Shown here: positions 1 through 12,069 of the stretch, in pieces
How the letters are laid out: each line of letters starts with the position of its first letter
How positions within the stretch are numbered: position 1 is the first letter of the stretch
DNA from: Acinetobacter shaoyimingii
Lineage (GTDB): Bacteria; Pseudomonadota; Gammaproteobacteria; Pseudomonadales; Moraxellaceae
Direction of reading: 5' to 3'
DNA: 64,000 nt
NCBI RefSeq assembly: GCF_011578045.1
Contig: NZ_CP049801.1
Location: 744,001 to 808,000 of the forward strand
Notes under the pieces: generated by a model
What the model was told of the DNA's origin: nothing
Database searches by the model: none
What the model saw: the letters and a program-made list of their open reading frames with translations, nothing else
Made by a program: the position numbers and the translations under genes

Positions 1-32
1 GAATTCATTTGAGCAATAGAAAGTAAAGTCAT
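1..32 (-). CDS. possible N-terminus of a gene cut by the window edge
   Basis: An ATG at 32-30 on the minus strand opens a frame that runs off the left edge and reads MTLLSIAQMN. An AGGA ribosome-binding sequence lies about 8 bases upstream. The start recalls carbon-nitrogen hydrolases (nitrilase family), which often begin with a strand ending in AQM, but ten residues cannot settle it. It lies downstream of gigB on the same strand, with 39 bases between. Confidence 0.3.
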   Translation of the reverse strand, partial: MTLLSIAQMN

Positions 33-71
33 GACGCCATCCTGATGTGAATGAACTTTTTATTTTAGAAA

Positions 72-578
72 CTAGATACTATGATCGATGGTATCTTGCT
101 GCTTTTCGAGTTGTTTGACTAAAGGTTCAAACATGTTTTGATTGCTTTCATTCAATTTCATCAATGTTCTATGTGCATCAAGAACAGTCGATAACATTGT
201 GTTATGTGAAATGTGTTCATCGAGTAATTCACGCGTACAAACATTCGGATCACCACAATAATTGAGGATCACGAAAACCTGCCCTAAGCCCATGCTATTG
301 GCAAGCGTTGTAATATCTGGATTGGTCGATAACATTACAGCTTGAATTTGATGTATCTGTTTAAGCTTTAAACCGAGCTTGGCTAAAATACCTAAAACAG
401 TACTATCTATAAATGTGGTTTGGGTTAAATCAACAATAGCGCCTACGACGTTCTCTTGTTGTTCAATCCGAGACAAAAGTTTGTCTAGACTAATGCAAGA
501 TTGGGCTCGCACTTCACCAATAAGTTTGAAGATATGCGTTCCGTTCAAGCTTGCATATTCAACATGACCTGTTGACAT
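72..578 (-). CDS. gigB: STAS-domain anti-sigma factor antagonist, GigB-like
   Basis: A 168-residue STAS-domain protein. The motif FIDSTVLG around residues 56-63 holds the Ser (S59) that is phosphorylated in SpoIIAA/RsbV-type antagonists. Such proteins bind and neutralise an anti-sigma or kinase partner when unphosphorylated. The phosphatase gene just upstream (692-1660) is the natural partner. In A. baumannii the GigA-GigB pair is known to control stress, antibiotic tolerance and virulence; assignment to that pair rests on domain pairing and genus. I chose the ATG at 578 because the STAS fold begins right after it. A TTG at 638 extends the frame by 20 hydrophobic residues and has an AGAAG sequence upstream, so it remains possible. 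Confidence 0.8.
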   Translation of the reverse strand: MSTGHVEYASLNGTHIFKLIGEVRAQSCISLDKLLSRIEQQENVVGAIVDLTQTTFIDSTVLGILAKLGLKLKQIHQIQAVMLSTNPDITTLANSMGLGQVFVILNYCGDPNVCTRELLDEHISHNTMLSTVLDAHRTLMKLNESNQNMFEPLVKQLEKQQDTIDHSI

Positions 579-691
579 ATAAATGCCATTTGCAGAGAAG
601 GATATTAAAATTATCACATAGCGCAACCCTATACTCAAGTGGTCTTCTATCGGATTAAACGCTGTTCTTATCTATCTTATTGATTATATAG

Positions 692-1660
692 TTAATTGAT
701 TCTTCTGATACTTAAGATGGCAATATCATCTGCAACATGCTCAGGGGCTTGGAATGATTGATTTTGCAAGTGATAGACCAATTGTGAAAATTGTTCGTTC
801 AATCCACCTTCAAAAGGCTCTAAAGCACCATCTGAACAAATAATAAACCGAGCATGACGATTTAAGGTTGTCACATGTTCTTCAATCTCAAGTTCTTCAG
901 TCAGACCAAGTGGGAAACTACTGGTGTTTAAAACACGTGGTGGTTGATTGGGTTCAAAAATAATTGCAGGGGGGTAATGACCCGCACTTGACCATTTCAA
1001 CTCATGGGTTTCCAAATTTAAAATACCTGCAAGCATAGTGATATGCTTTTCGATATTTTCTTGTACTAACATACCATTGAGCTTCTTTAATAACTCACGT
1101 GGGGTTTTTGAGCGACCATGAAACGCAGCCATCCAAGAGGTGAGTAAAGAGCTGGTTACACCATGTCCTGAAACATCAGCAAGATAAAAAATAATTTCTT
1201 TATCGCTTATTTTCCAGTAATCGTACCAATCTCCAGACAAATACGCTGACGGTTTAAACAGGGTTTCGACTTTATAGTTTTGTAGCTCTATAGGATTGGG
1301 AAGAAGTTTCTTTTGCAGTTCGGCAGCTGAAGGCAGATCACGACTATCTTGGTTACGCTTATACTGCGCATCAATTTTAAGAAGTGAATGTTCAGGATTT
1401 GCAGGCAGTCGTGTCCAAATCCAACCCGCCAACGCACCCATTTCCCATGCTTGAGAAAGTTCAGTACCTTCATTTTCACGACCGATCACAATCGTAGGCA
1501 ATGACCATTGATAGTGAAGAAAGTCATTTACGTCGGCAATGGCGATGATGGTTGAATCATATAACTCAATGTCTTCAATACGAATCATCTGCAAACTTGG
1601 AAGTGTATTAAGCACTTCATCTAAATTCGGGATAGTTCGTGTAGGTTGAATGAAATACAT
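692..1660 (-). CDS. gigA: PP2C-type serine phosphatase (SpoIIE/RsbU family), GigA-like
   Basis: A 322-residue protein with an N-terminal region of about 100 residues (possibly a degenerate receiver) and a C-terminal SpoIIE/PP2C phosphatase domain. Metal-binding signatures are visible: GDWYD at 143-147, ADVSGHG at 161-167, an SDGALEPF segment, and DD at 311-312. The linker SAAELQKKLLP is typical of RsbU-like phosphatases. The likely substrate is the phosphorylated STAS protein encoded 113 bases downstream. The canonical receiver phospho-acceptor site is not obvious, so the N-terminus may sense something other than a histidine kinase. The gene ends 31 bases after a start-proximal AT-rich gap and is the first gene of the pair. 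The symbol follows the A. baumannii gigA gene and is by analogy. Confidence 0.82.
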   Translation of the reverse strand: MYFIQPTRTIPNLDEVLNTLPSLQMIRIEDIELYDSTIIAIADVNDFLHYQWSLPTIVIGRENEGTELSQAWEMGALAGWIWTRLPANPEHSLLKIDAQYKRNQDSRDLPSAAELQKKLLPNPIELQNYKVETLFKPSAYLSGDWYDYWKISDKEIIFYLADVSGHGVTSSLLTSWMAAFHGRSKTPRELLKKLNGMLVQENIEKHITMLAGILNLETHELKWSSAGHYPPAIIFEPNQPPRVLNTSSFPLGLTEELEIEEHVTTLNRHARFIICSDGALEPFEGGLNEQFSQLVYHLQNQSFQAPEHVADDIAILSIRRIN

Positions 1661-1795
1661 ATGGTTGAGTATAGATCCTAAAAGAGCTTGAAGAACTCTA
1701 TGTTAGTCTAAGTATTTGACTTATCCAAGTATTGTGACTAACTCAATTGAAATTAGCCACAGTGCTTATCATAAAAAGCGATTTAAAAACAATGC

Positions 1796-2746
1796 TTACT
1801 GCGGATCAGCAGTTGCTGTTTCATCAAGATCATCATTAATAAATAAGTCTGAATCTTGTTGTACACCTTTTTTCTCAGCAATTTCGAACGCTTTACGTTG
1901 TAAATAGATATCACGTAATGCTGCGTATTTATCACCCTGTAACACATCTTCTACATCTAATAATTGTGCACGAGAGTCAATACCACCTGCGAGGTAGTCT
2001 CCATAATAAACACGATCTTTTTGGAACACATATTTTTGTAGACGACCTTGGCTATCGACAATACGACCAAAACCATCTCGGAAAGTACTTGGACCAAGTA
2101 CAGGCAACATAAGATATGGACCAGAAGGGACACCATAATAGCCCAGTGTAGTGCCCAAACTTTCTTCTTCAGTTTCTAAACCTAAACGTGAAGCGGGATC
2201 GGCCAACCCTAAAGTGGTGACTGTATTTAGCGTAAAACGTCCCAAGGATTTTACGGCACGAACAAATCGACCTTGCGCAGCTTGGTTAATCGCATTCCAA
2301 GGTTCTCCCATATTTTTACGGAAGCCACGATATGAGCCACGAACATCTGAAGGCACTTTTGCCTTATATTGAAGAGCAACAGGGCGGGCAAATTTTTGGT
2401 CAATATAATCGTTTAAGTCATAAATTTGTCGGTTTAAAGGTTGTAGTGGATCTTTAACATGATCTTCTTGAGCCGCAGTAGCATTAACCTTTAAGTCATC
2501 AATCTTAATCCCTTTAAGCTCTTTCAATGCTTCCAGACGAGGATGTCTAACAGATTTATCATCATCTATGGTGAGTGCCTCAGATGAAGTCGCATTCTGT
2601 TCCGTCTTTGTACCGAGATTATTACTAGGCGAATTATTTTCTATAGAACTATTCTCTATATATGCTTTATCACTTGTTTGGGCACTGACGTGAGCGCTTA
2701 AACCTGCGATGAACATACTCGCCCATAATAAATTTATACGACGCAT
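1796..2746 (-). CDS. mlaA: MlaA/VacJ family outer-membrane lipid-asymmetry protein, cysteine-free
   Basis: A 316-residue MlaA (VacJ) homologue. MlaA takes mislocalised phospholipids from the outer leaflet of the outer membrane and hands them to MlaC for return to the inner membrane. The family signature is clear: DPLQPLNRQIYDLNDYID near residue 97, then the NMGEPWNAIN segment, and GYYGVPSGPYLMLPVLGPS. The N-terminus is a signal peptide with an apparent signal-peptidase-I site (VSA before Q), followed by about 70 polar, probably disordered residues. Most MlaA proteins are lipoproteins, but here there is no lipobox and no cysteine anywhere in the protein. The rest of the mla genes are not in this window. 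It is transcribed away from the rRNA operon. Confidence 0.92.
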   Translation of the reverse strand: MRRINLLWASMFIAGLSAHVSAQTSDKAYIENSSIENNSPSNNLGTKTEQNATSSEALTIDDDKSVRHPRLEALKELKGIKIDDLKVNATAAQEDHVKDPLQPLNRQIYDLNDYIDQKFARPVALQYKAKVPSDVRGSYRGFRKNMGEPWNAINQAAQGRFVRAVKSLGRFTLNTVTTLGLADPASRLGLETEEESLGTTLGYYGVPSGPYLMLPVLGPSTFRDGFGRIVDSQGRLQKYVFQKDRVYYGDYLAGGIDSRAQLLDVEDVLQGDKYAALRDIYLQRKAFEIAEKKGVQQDSDLFINDDLDETATADPQ

Positions 2747-2926
2747 TATATTTTCCTAATTAAAATATTCGAATAAATGACACATTGATTTGAAGATGTG
2801 TTTGTTTTTTATTCTTTAAAAAGATTGCCTACCCCAATATTAAAGCAAAATTGAACAAAAAGTAGAACTTTAAGATGAAAGAGCTCGAAAAACATACATA
2901 TGTTCACATTTATATTAAAAAAGGGG

Positions 2927-2954
2927 TTGCAACGGTACTAAAATGCTGTAGAAT
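2927..2954 (+). promoter_or_regulatory. rRNA operon promoter P1
   Basis: TTGCAA (2927-2932) and TAGAAT (2949-2954) are separated by 16 bases, a good sigma-70 match, followed by a short discriminator. It lies about 370 bases before the mature 16S end, as expected for an rrn leader. Confidence 0.75.
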
Positions 2955-3089
2955 GCACATCCATCGGCGGTGATGTTAAATAAAACTTCTGATAAATCAA
3001 TAACTTGATTGAATGATTTAAGATTTCTGCGAGAGATTTTAAAGATTTAAAAAAGATGATTTGTTAAGGAAAATATTTAGTTGAACTGG

Positions 3090-3117
3090 TTGACTTTCTA
3101 GAGATAGAGAGTAATAT
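3090..3117 (+). promoter_or_regulatory. possible second rRNA promoter P2
   Basis: TTGACT (3090-3095) and TAATAT (3112-3117) are 16 bases apart, some 160 bases downstream of P1. Tandem promoters are common upstream of rrn operons. Support is the motif match and position only. Confidence 0.45.
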
Positions 3118-3168
3118 AGCCGACCTAGCTTGCTACTGACGAAGTAACAAGAAGATCATTAAGAGATT

Positions 3169-3196
3169 ATGAAGAACAACTTGTGTGGATTTTTAC
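3169..3196 (+). other. 5' arm of the 16S rRNA processing stalk
   Basis: This stretch is almost perfectly complementary to 4877-4905, just after 16S, with one bulged base and one mismatch. In the precursor the two would form the long duplex cut by RNase III to release pre-16S. Confidence 0.85.
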
Positions 3197-3320
3197 TGGT
3201 TGATTGATCGAAATTATTTTCATTGATTGATGGTAGAAATTACTCGAAGTTTATTTGAGAAATTAATGTCAGAAAATTGATGAGCCAAGATTGGCGCCCT
3301 TTAAGGCGCTACGAAGTATT

Positions 3321-4858
<1,538 letters not shown>

Positions 4859-4876
4859 ACGAAAGATTGACGATTG

Positions 4877-4905
4877 GTAAGAATCCACAACAAGTTGTTC
4901 TTCAT
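4877..4905 (+). other. 3' arm of the 16S rRNA processing stalk
   Basis: Reverse complement of 3169-3196 apart from one extra base and one mismatch; it pairs with that arm to close the pre-16S loop. Confidence 0.85.
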
Positions 4906-4919
4906 GAAGATGTATCTGA

Positions 4920-4996
<77 letters not shown>

Positions 4997-5070
4997 TTCT
5001 GACTAACGCAGTATGAAAGTACTGAGGCGAACAGAGCGTAAAGATATATCGAATCTATAGATGATAAGCT

Positions 5071-5146
5071 GGGGACTTAGCTTAGTTGGTAGAGCGCCTG
5101 CTTTGCACGCAGGAGGTCAGGAGTTCGACTCTCCTAGTCTCCACCA
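5071..5146 (+). tRNA. tRNA-Ala (TGC anticodon)
   Basis: A 76-base tRNA, second in the spacer. Acceptor arms GGGGACT and AGTCTCC pair with one G-U, the anticodon loop CTTTGCACG gives anticodon TGC, the T-loop TTCGACT is present, and CCA is encoded at 5144-5146. Ile then Ala is the usual order in gammaproteobacterial rrn spacers. Confidence 0.98.
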
Positions 5147-5598
5147 GAGTTTCGAAATAACAAAGCAACGCTTTGTCGAAACGCAAGACAAGCAGCTACG
5201 CTGCGCGTAGTGTTTGATCATATAAGTACTGCTTTGCGCAGGCTTTAATCGAACGAAGTCGTAGATTATAGAATTTAATAAGAAGTTAGCGTAATATGCG
5301 CGTCTTGTTAACTTCTGTGATTTATCACAGTTGACCACGATCTGACGAAGACGTGGTGAATCATTAACAGAATATATTTGAGTTGAAATAATTTGTTCAA
5401 ACTCATACAAAAGCGGAAACGAAGTAACGCAAGTTATGGAGTTGAAGTGATTGAATGAGAACTAGCGAAATTAACTGAATCAAGCGTTTTGTTATATGAA
5501 TCTAATTGAAGCTGTATAGTGCTTAAGTGCACAGACGCCAACTGTATGATTGACTAAGAAATTGGTTGATCTGTTGCTTATCCTGCTTGTAGGGATGA
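5147..5598 (+). other. 16S-23S spacer, distal part, no gene
   Basis: About 450 bases between tRNA-Ala and the 23S processing stalk. It is transcribed as precursor and contains small hairpin-forming stretches. Open frames here on either strand look fortuitous, and I see no further RNA gene. Confidence 0.8.
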
Positions 5599-5620
5599 AC
5601 GACTGTTTGGGGTTGTATAG
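5599..5620 (+). other. 5' arm of the 23S rRNA processing stalk
   Basis: Complementary to 8507-8529 just past 23S, with one bulge and one mismatch. Together they form the duplex processed by RNase III to release pre-23S. Confidence 0.82.
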
Positions 5621-8506
<2,886 letters not shown>

Positions 8507-8510
<4 letters not shown>

Positions 8511-8529
8511 ACAACACCCAAACAGTTGT
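8507..8529 (+). other. 3' arm of the 23S rRNA processing stalk
   Basis: Pairs with 5599-5620, closing the pre-23S loop. Confidence 0.8.
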
Positions 8530-8708
8530 TGTATAAAGCGACAGTTGATTCGATATCGACTAAAACAACTTGATTTAGTGATCAAGCTGGTTAAAATGAA
8601 CAAATCAAAGCACTCAAATATCTCTGTTAATCACTCATTTGACCAAAGCTAGGCATACGAAGCAAAAGCAACGTAACTAAGACCATAGCGAGTAATCATA
8701 ACAGTTGT

Positions 8709-8823
8709 GCTGGCGACAATAGCAAGAGTGAACCACCTGATCCCTTCCCGAACTCAGAAGTGAAACCTCTTCGCGCTGATGGTAGTGTGGCGTTTGCCAT
8801 GTGAGAGTAAGTCATCGCCAGCT
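8709..8823 (+). rRNA. rrf: 5S ribosomal RNA
   Basis: A 115-base 5S rRNA. Terminal stem GCTGGCGAC pairs with the end at 8815-8822, and the conserved CCTGATCCCTTCCCGAACTC loop region and GGTAGTGTGG are present. It closes the rRNA operon. Confidence 0.97.
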
Positions 8824-8832
8824 CATTATTCG

Positions 8833-8870
8833 AAATCCCCCTCTACGAAAATGTAGAGGGGGATTTTTTT
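8833..8870 (+). terminator. rRNA operon rho-independent terminator
   Basis: A perfect GC-rich stem, AATCCCCCTCTAC with GTAGAGGGGGATT, closes a six-base loop and is followed by a run of T. It lies ten bases after 5S. Confidence 0.93.
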
Positions 8871-8978
8871 ATGCGTGGGGTTTACACGTAAGAGTGATCG
8901 ATAAAATATAAAATTGAGCTTTGAAATTGCTGTAGCTTTATCTGAAAAAGAATGTGGTGAAACCAAGAAGTTGGTATA

Positions 8979-9914
8979 TTGCGCTCAATCATAATGATAA
9001 ATATAAAAACAATGTATATAAAAACAGAAGTTCCAACAATTTATGTCAATAAATTAACCAATGCAGTTTCAGGCCGTGTCGTTTGGTCACCATTAAAGTC
9101 AATCTGGGTGACAACTATGTATTTGCTTGGTATCTATGCAATTTTTTATACGTTTTCATTTCAGAATTTATTAGTCTTTTTAGTTACTTCAGCAATAACT
9201 TTATGTTTAGGTCATTCGCTTGGTATGCACAGAAGGTTAATTCATCAAAGTTATACATGTCCAAAATGGTTAGAATATTTATTTGTGCATTTGGGTGTCA
9301 TTGTTGGATTAGCGGGACCATTTGGAATGGTACGCACACACGATACTCGGGATTGGGCGCAACGACAGGGTAAATGTCACACTTATTTTTCTCATGGAAG
9401 CTCATTTATAAAAGATGGATTTTGGCAATTGCATTGTGATTTGATCCTAGACCATCCTCCTCAATTCAAAGCGGAACCTATATTAGATACACCTTTTTAC
9501 CAATTTATGGAAAAGACTTGGATAGTTCAACAATTGCGTTTAATGTGCATTTTATGGCTCATTGGTGGATGGCAATGGGTGTTATGGGGAACTTGTTTAC
9601 GTGTAGCTGTTTCTGTTACAGGTCATTGGTTAATCGGCTATTTTGCTCATAACGTTGGACATCGATCCTGGCATGTCGATGGTGCAGGTGTACAAGGCTA
9701 TAATATTAAATTTTGTGGCTTAATCACTATGGGGGAATGTTGGCACAATAACCATCATGCATTTCCAGGATCAGCAAAACTGGGCTTAGAAAAAGGGCAA
9801 ACGGATCCGGGGTGGTGGGTATTACTTGTATTAAAGAGAATGGGTTTAGTGAATCATTTGGTTCTTGTTGAAGATCTACCGAAAAGAAATGAACTCATAA
9901 AAATTGACCAGTAA
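8979..9914 (+). CDS. membrane fatty acid desaturase-like protein
   Basis: A 311-residue membrane protein of the acyl-CoA/fatty acid desaturase superfamily, which uses a di-iron centre held by histidine boxes to put a double bond into a fatty acyl chain. Box 1 is HSLGMH (79-84) followed by H89; box 3 is the C-terminal HNNHH. Two hydrophobic stretches precede box 1. The middle region reads HDTRDWAQ and later CHTYFSHG rather than the classical HRxHH, so its activity is less certain. The start is ambiguous: TTG at 8979 has AAGAAG eight bases upstream, while ATGs at 8994 and 9012 have weaker sites. It stands alone after the rRNA operon. Confidence 0.75.
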   Translation: MRSIIMINIKTMYIKTEVPTIYVNKLTNAVSGRVVWSPLKSIWVTTMYLLGIYAIFYTFSFQNLLVFLVTSAITLCLGHSLGMHRRLIHQSYTCPKWLEYLFVHLGVIVGLAGPFGMVRTHDTRDWAQRQGKCHTYFSHGSSFIKDGFWQLHCDLILDHPPQFKAEPILDTPFYQFMEKTWIVQQLRLMCILWLIGGWQWVLWGTCLRVAVSVTGHWLIGYFAHNVGHRSWHVDGAGVQGYNIKFCGLITMGECWHNNHHAFPGSAKLGLEKGQTDPGWWVLLVLKRMGLVNHLVLVEDLPKRNELIKIDQ

Positions 9915-10086
9915 AGATTTTTAATGTCTGTATTGAAATTAAAATCAGTAGAATCAAATAATTTAAAATGGCTTTAGTTACGAGTGTTTCTTTATGCCAA
10001 GAAAATGACGATTCTTGCTATTAAAAAAATAAAAATAACTGTCAGTATAAAAAGGACGAAATATCAAAATATTAGGGAAATATTTG

Positions 10087-11250
10087 ATGCAATACAATCC
10101 AATTTATTATAAAGATGAACACTTTGCATTTGCCGATGCTGTACGAAAATTTGTAGAAAAAGAAATTTTACCTCATGTAAATGAGTGGGATGAGGCAGAG
10201 ACATTTCCACGTGAGCTTTATAAAAAAGCAGCAGAAGTTGGATTAATGGCATCAGGATTTGATGAGCGATATGGGGGTATCCCAGATACTGATGCTTTCT
10301 ATACCTTATTGGGTTGTGTGGAGTTAGCAAAAGCTGCTTCAGGTGGTTTAATTGCATCTTTACTTTCACATATGATTGGTGCGCCTCCAATCAATAGTTT
10401 TGCAAGTGAAGAAGTTAAAGCAGAAGTATTGCCACAGATTCTGTCTGGAGAAAAAATTTCTGCGCTTGCGATTACTGAACCGGGTGGTGGCTCAGATGTA
10501 GCTGCATTAAAAACCAAAGCCGTTAAAGATGGCGATGATTATATTGTCACTGGTGAAAAGACTTTTATTACTTCAGGGATCCGTGCAGATTATTATACGG
10601 TTGCTGTGCGTACTGATCCTGAAGGAAAAGGTCCAAATGGAATTTCAATGCTATTGATTGATGCTCATACACCAGGTATTACCAAAACAAAACTGGATAA
10701 AATGGGTTGGTGGGCATCTGATACGGCACATCTACACTTTGACAATGTTAGAGTTCCTGCAAGAAATCTGATTGGTCCTGAAAATATGGGTTTCTTCGTG
10801 ATCATGAATAACTTCAATATGGAGCGTTTCTTCCTTGCTGCAAGTAGTTATGGTTATGCAAAAGTCTGTTATGAAGAGGCATTAGATTGGGCACAACAAC
10901 GTCGTACTTTTGGTAAGCGACTCGTTGATCATCAAGTGGTTCGTCATAAATTGGTAGATATGGCAACACGTCTGCAAACGACGCGGACATTGCTTGAAGA
11001 TACTGCATATAAAATGGGACGACCAGAACTTCAAGGCAATGAAATGATTGCACAAATTTGTATGTTGAAAAATGTCGCAACGCAAACCATGCAGTTCTGT
11101 GCGGACGCAGCTGTTCAAACCTTGGGTGGTATGGGCTTTATGCGTGGCATGAAATCTGAACGTATCTATCGTGAAGTGAAGGTCAATATGATTGGTGGTG
11201 GTGCTGAAGAAATCATGAAAGATTTGGCAAGTCGTCAGTTAGGATTTTAA
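10087..11250 (+). CDS. acyl-CoA dehydrogenase
   Basis: A 387-residue FAD-dependent acyl-CoA dehydrogenase of normal family length. It has the N-terminal helical domain, the FAD/substrate segment ITEPGGGSDVAALKT near 140, a GEKTFITSG stretch, and the C-terminal motif IGGGAEEIM that places a glutamate near the flavin. It oxidises an acyl-CoA to the 2-enoyl-CoA; the substrate cannot be read off. It converges on atuR and is close in type to AtuD, so it may act on a terpenoid or other branched acyl-CoA. ATG at 10087 is preferred to the TTG three bases earlier; GGGAAA lies upstream. Confidence 0.88.
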   Translation: MQYNPIYYKDEHFAFADAVRKFVEKEILPHVNEWDEAETFPRELYKKAAEVGLMASGFDERYGGIPDTDAFYTLLGCVELAKAASGGLIASLLSHMIGAPPINSFASEEVKAEVLPQILSGEKISALAITEPGGGSDVAALKTKAVKDGDDYIVTGEKTFITSGIRADYYTVAVRTDPEGKGPNGISMLLIDAHTPGITKTKLDKMGWWASDTAHLHFDNVRVPARNLIGPENMGFFVIMNNFNMERFFLAASSYGYAKVCYEEALDWAQQRRTFGKRLVDHQVVRHKLVDMATRLQTTRTLLEDTAYKMGRPELQGNEMIAQICMLKNVATQTMQFCADAAVQTLGGMGFMRGMKSERIYREVKVNMIGGGAEEIMKDLASRQLGF

Positions 11251-11270
11251 TCGTATTCATTATTCATCAT

Positions 11271-11303
11271 AAAAATAGGTGGCTTCTGAGTCACCTATTT
11301 TAT
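11271..11303. terminator. bidirectional terminator between the dehydrogenase and atuR
   Basis: AAAATAGGTG (11272-11281) pairs with CACCTATTTT (11292-11301), with A-runs before and T-runs after, so it can end transcripts from both sides. It overlaps the stop codon of the TetR gene. Confidence 0.7.
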
Positions 11304-11908
11304 TGAGCTGGATTTAATGTCATATCCCAAACGATATCGGTCAATTGATCTAAAGTCATTTTCCCTTCAGGTTTAAACCAAGTTACAGTCCATGCAATTG
11401 ATCCACCAATCAGACGGCGCCAAATAAAAGGATCATGTTTAATTTTGCCTTGATGATGGAGCTTTTGAATAATATCGAGCCAAATTTGCTCGTAATCATT
11501 TCTGAGTTTTAACAGTCTTTTTTGATTTTCAGGCGAAAGCGCAAACCATTCGTAAACCAATACGGCCATGGCTGCACCTGTATCTCCAGATATGGCTTCT
11601 AATTCAGCTTTGATTAAAGCACGAAGTTGCTGTTTTGGATCATCAGAATTCGCAATTGCACTTTCTAGACAAGCATGATTGTAAATAATGGTTTGTTCCA
11701 TCACATTTGCCAAAATATCATCTTTGGTTTTGAAATGATGAAATAAGCTACCCGATTGAATGCCGATAAATTGAGCGAGTTCACGAACAGTGGTTTTGGC
11801 ATAACCTTGTTTATGAAATAAATAAGCAGCCCCTAACAATAAACGACCACGTGGTGTGTCATCAAAGCATGCAATCGGTTGGATTTGGTCAAGAGAAGTC
11901 GCAATCAT
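11300..11908 (-). CDS. atuR: TetR/AcrR family repressor of the atu operon
   Basis: A 202-residue TetR-family regulator. The N-terminal helix-turn-helix spans about residues 20-66 (GRLLLGAAYLFHKQGYAKTT through SLFHHFKTKDDIL); the C-terminal half is the ligand-binding and dimer domain. In Pseudomonas aeruginosa, AtuR represses the divergent atu operon and is relieved by an acyl-CoA intermediate. Divergent position before atuA gives the same arrangement here, and a TetR-type palindrome lies in the gap. The start at 11908 fits the domain; AAGGGA lies about 12 bases upstream. LiuR-like function is the alternative. Confidence 0.8.
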   Translation of the reverse strand: MIATSLDQIQPIACFDDTPRGRLLLGAAYLFHKQGYAKTTVRELAQFIGIQSGSLFHHFKTKDDILANVMEQTIIYNHACLESAIANSDDPKQQLRALIKAELEAISGDTGAAMAVLVYEWFALSPENQKRLLKLRNDYEQIWLDIIQKLHHQGKIKHDPFIWRRLIGGSIAWTVTWFKPEGKMTLDQLTDIVWDMTLNPAQ

Positions 11909-12012
11909 TTAATTATTTTATCCCTTTTCATTGTTTGAAAGCCTTATATCTAGCGGTATTTAATTCAAGTTAAGCACTTTTGCAAATAATCATAACATTT
12001 TGCACTTTACAA

Positions 12013-12030
12013 ACCAAGCGCTTGCTTGGT
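12013..12030. promoter_or_regulatory. probable AtuR operator
   Basis: ACCAAGC and GCTTGGT form a perfect inverted repeat around a four-base centre, GCTT. Size and symmetry suit a TetR-family dimer. It lies 40 bases before the atuA start and 105 bases before atuR, so binding could repress both. Confidence 0.65.
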
Positions 12031-12069
12031 AAATTGAGTTTAAATTCTAAACAGAATAAAGAGAAGGTT

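Larger units (their letters stand above)
2747..3320. other. gene-free region: mlaA upstream region and rRNA promoter/leader
   Basis: This 574-base stretch carries no credible protein gene. It holds the two promoter-like sites of the rRNA operon (2927-2954 and 3090-3117), the untranslated leader, and the 5' arm of the 16S processing stalk (3169-3196). The part next to mlaA is AT-rich and presumably holds its promoter, which I cannot pinpoint. Confidence 0.8.

Noticed and set aside
5117..5410. 97-codon open frame on the minus strand in the 16S-23S spacer
   Set aside because: It overlaps tRNA-Ala and runs antisense to the transcribed spacer; no ribosome-binding site or family.
11980..12069. Upstream in-frame ATG extending AtuA by 30 residues
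   Set aside because: It would cover the operator palindrome, and the ATG at 12070 has a much better ribosome-binding site.
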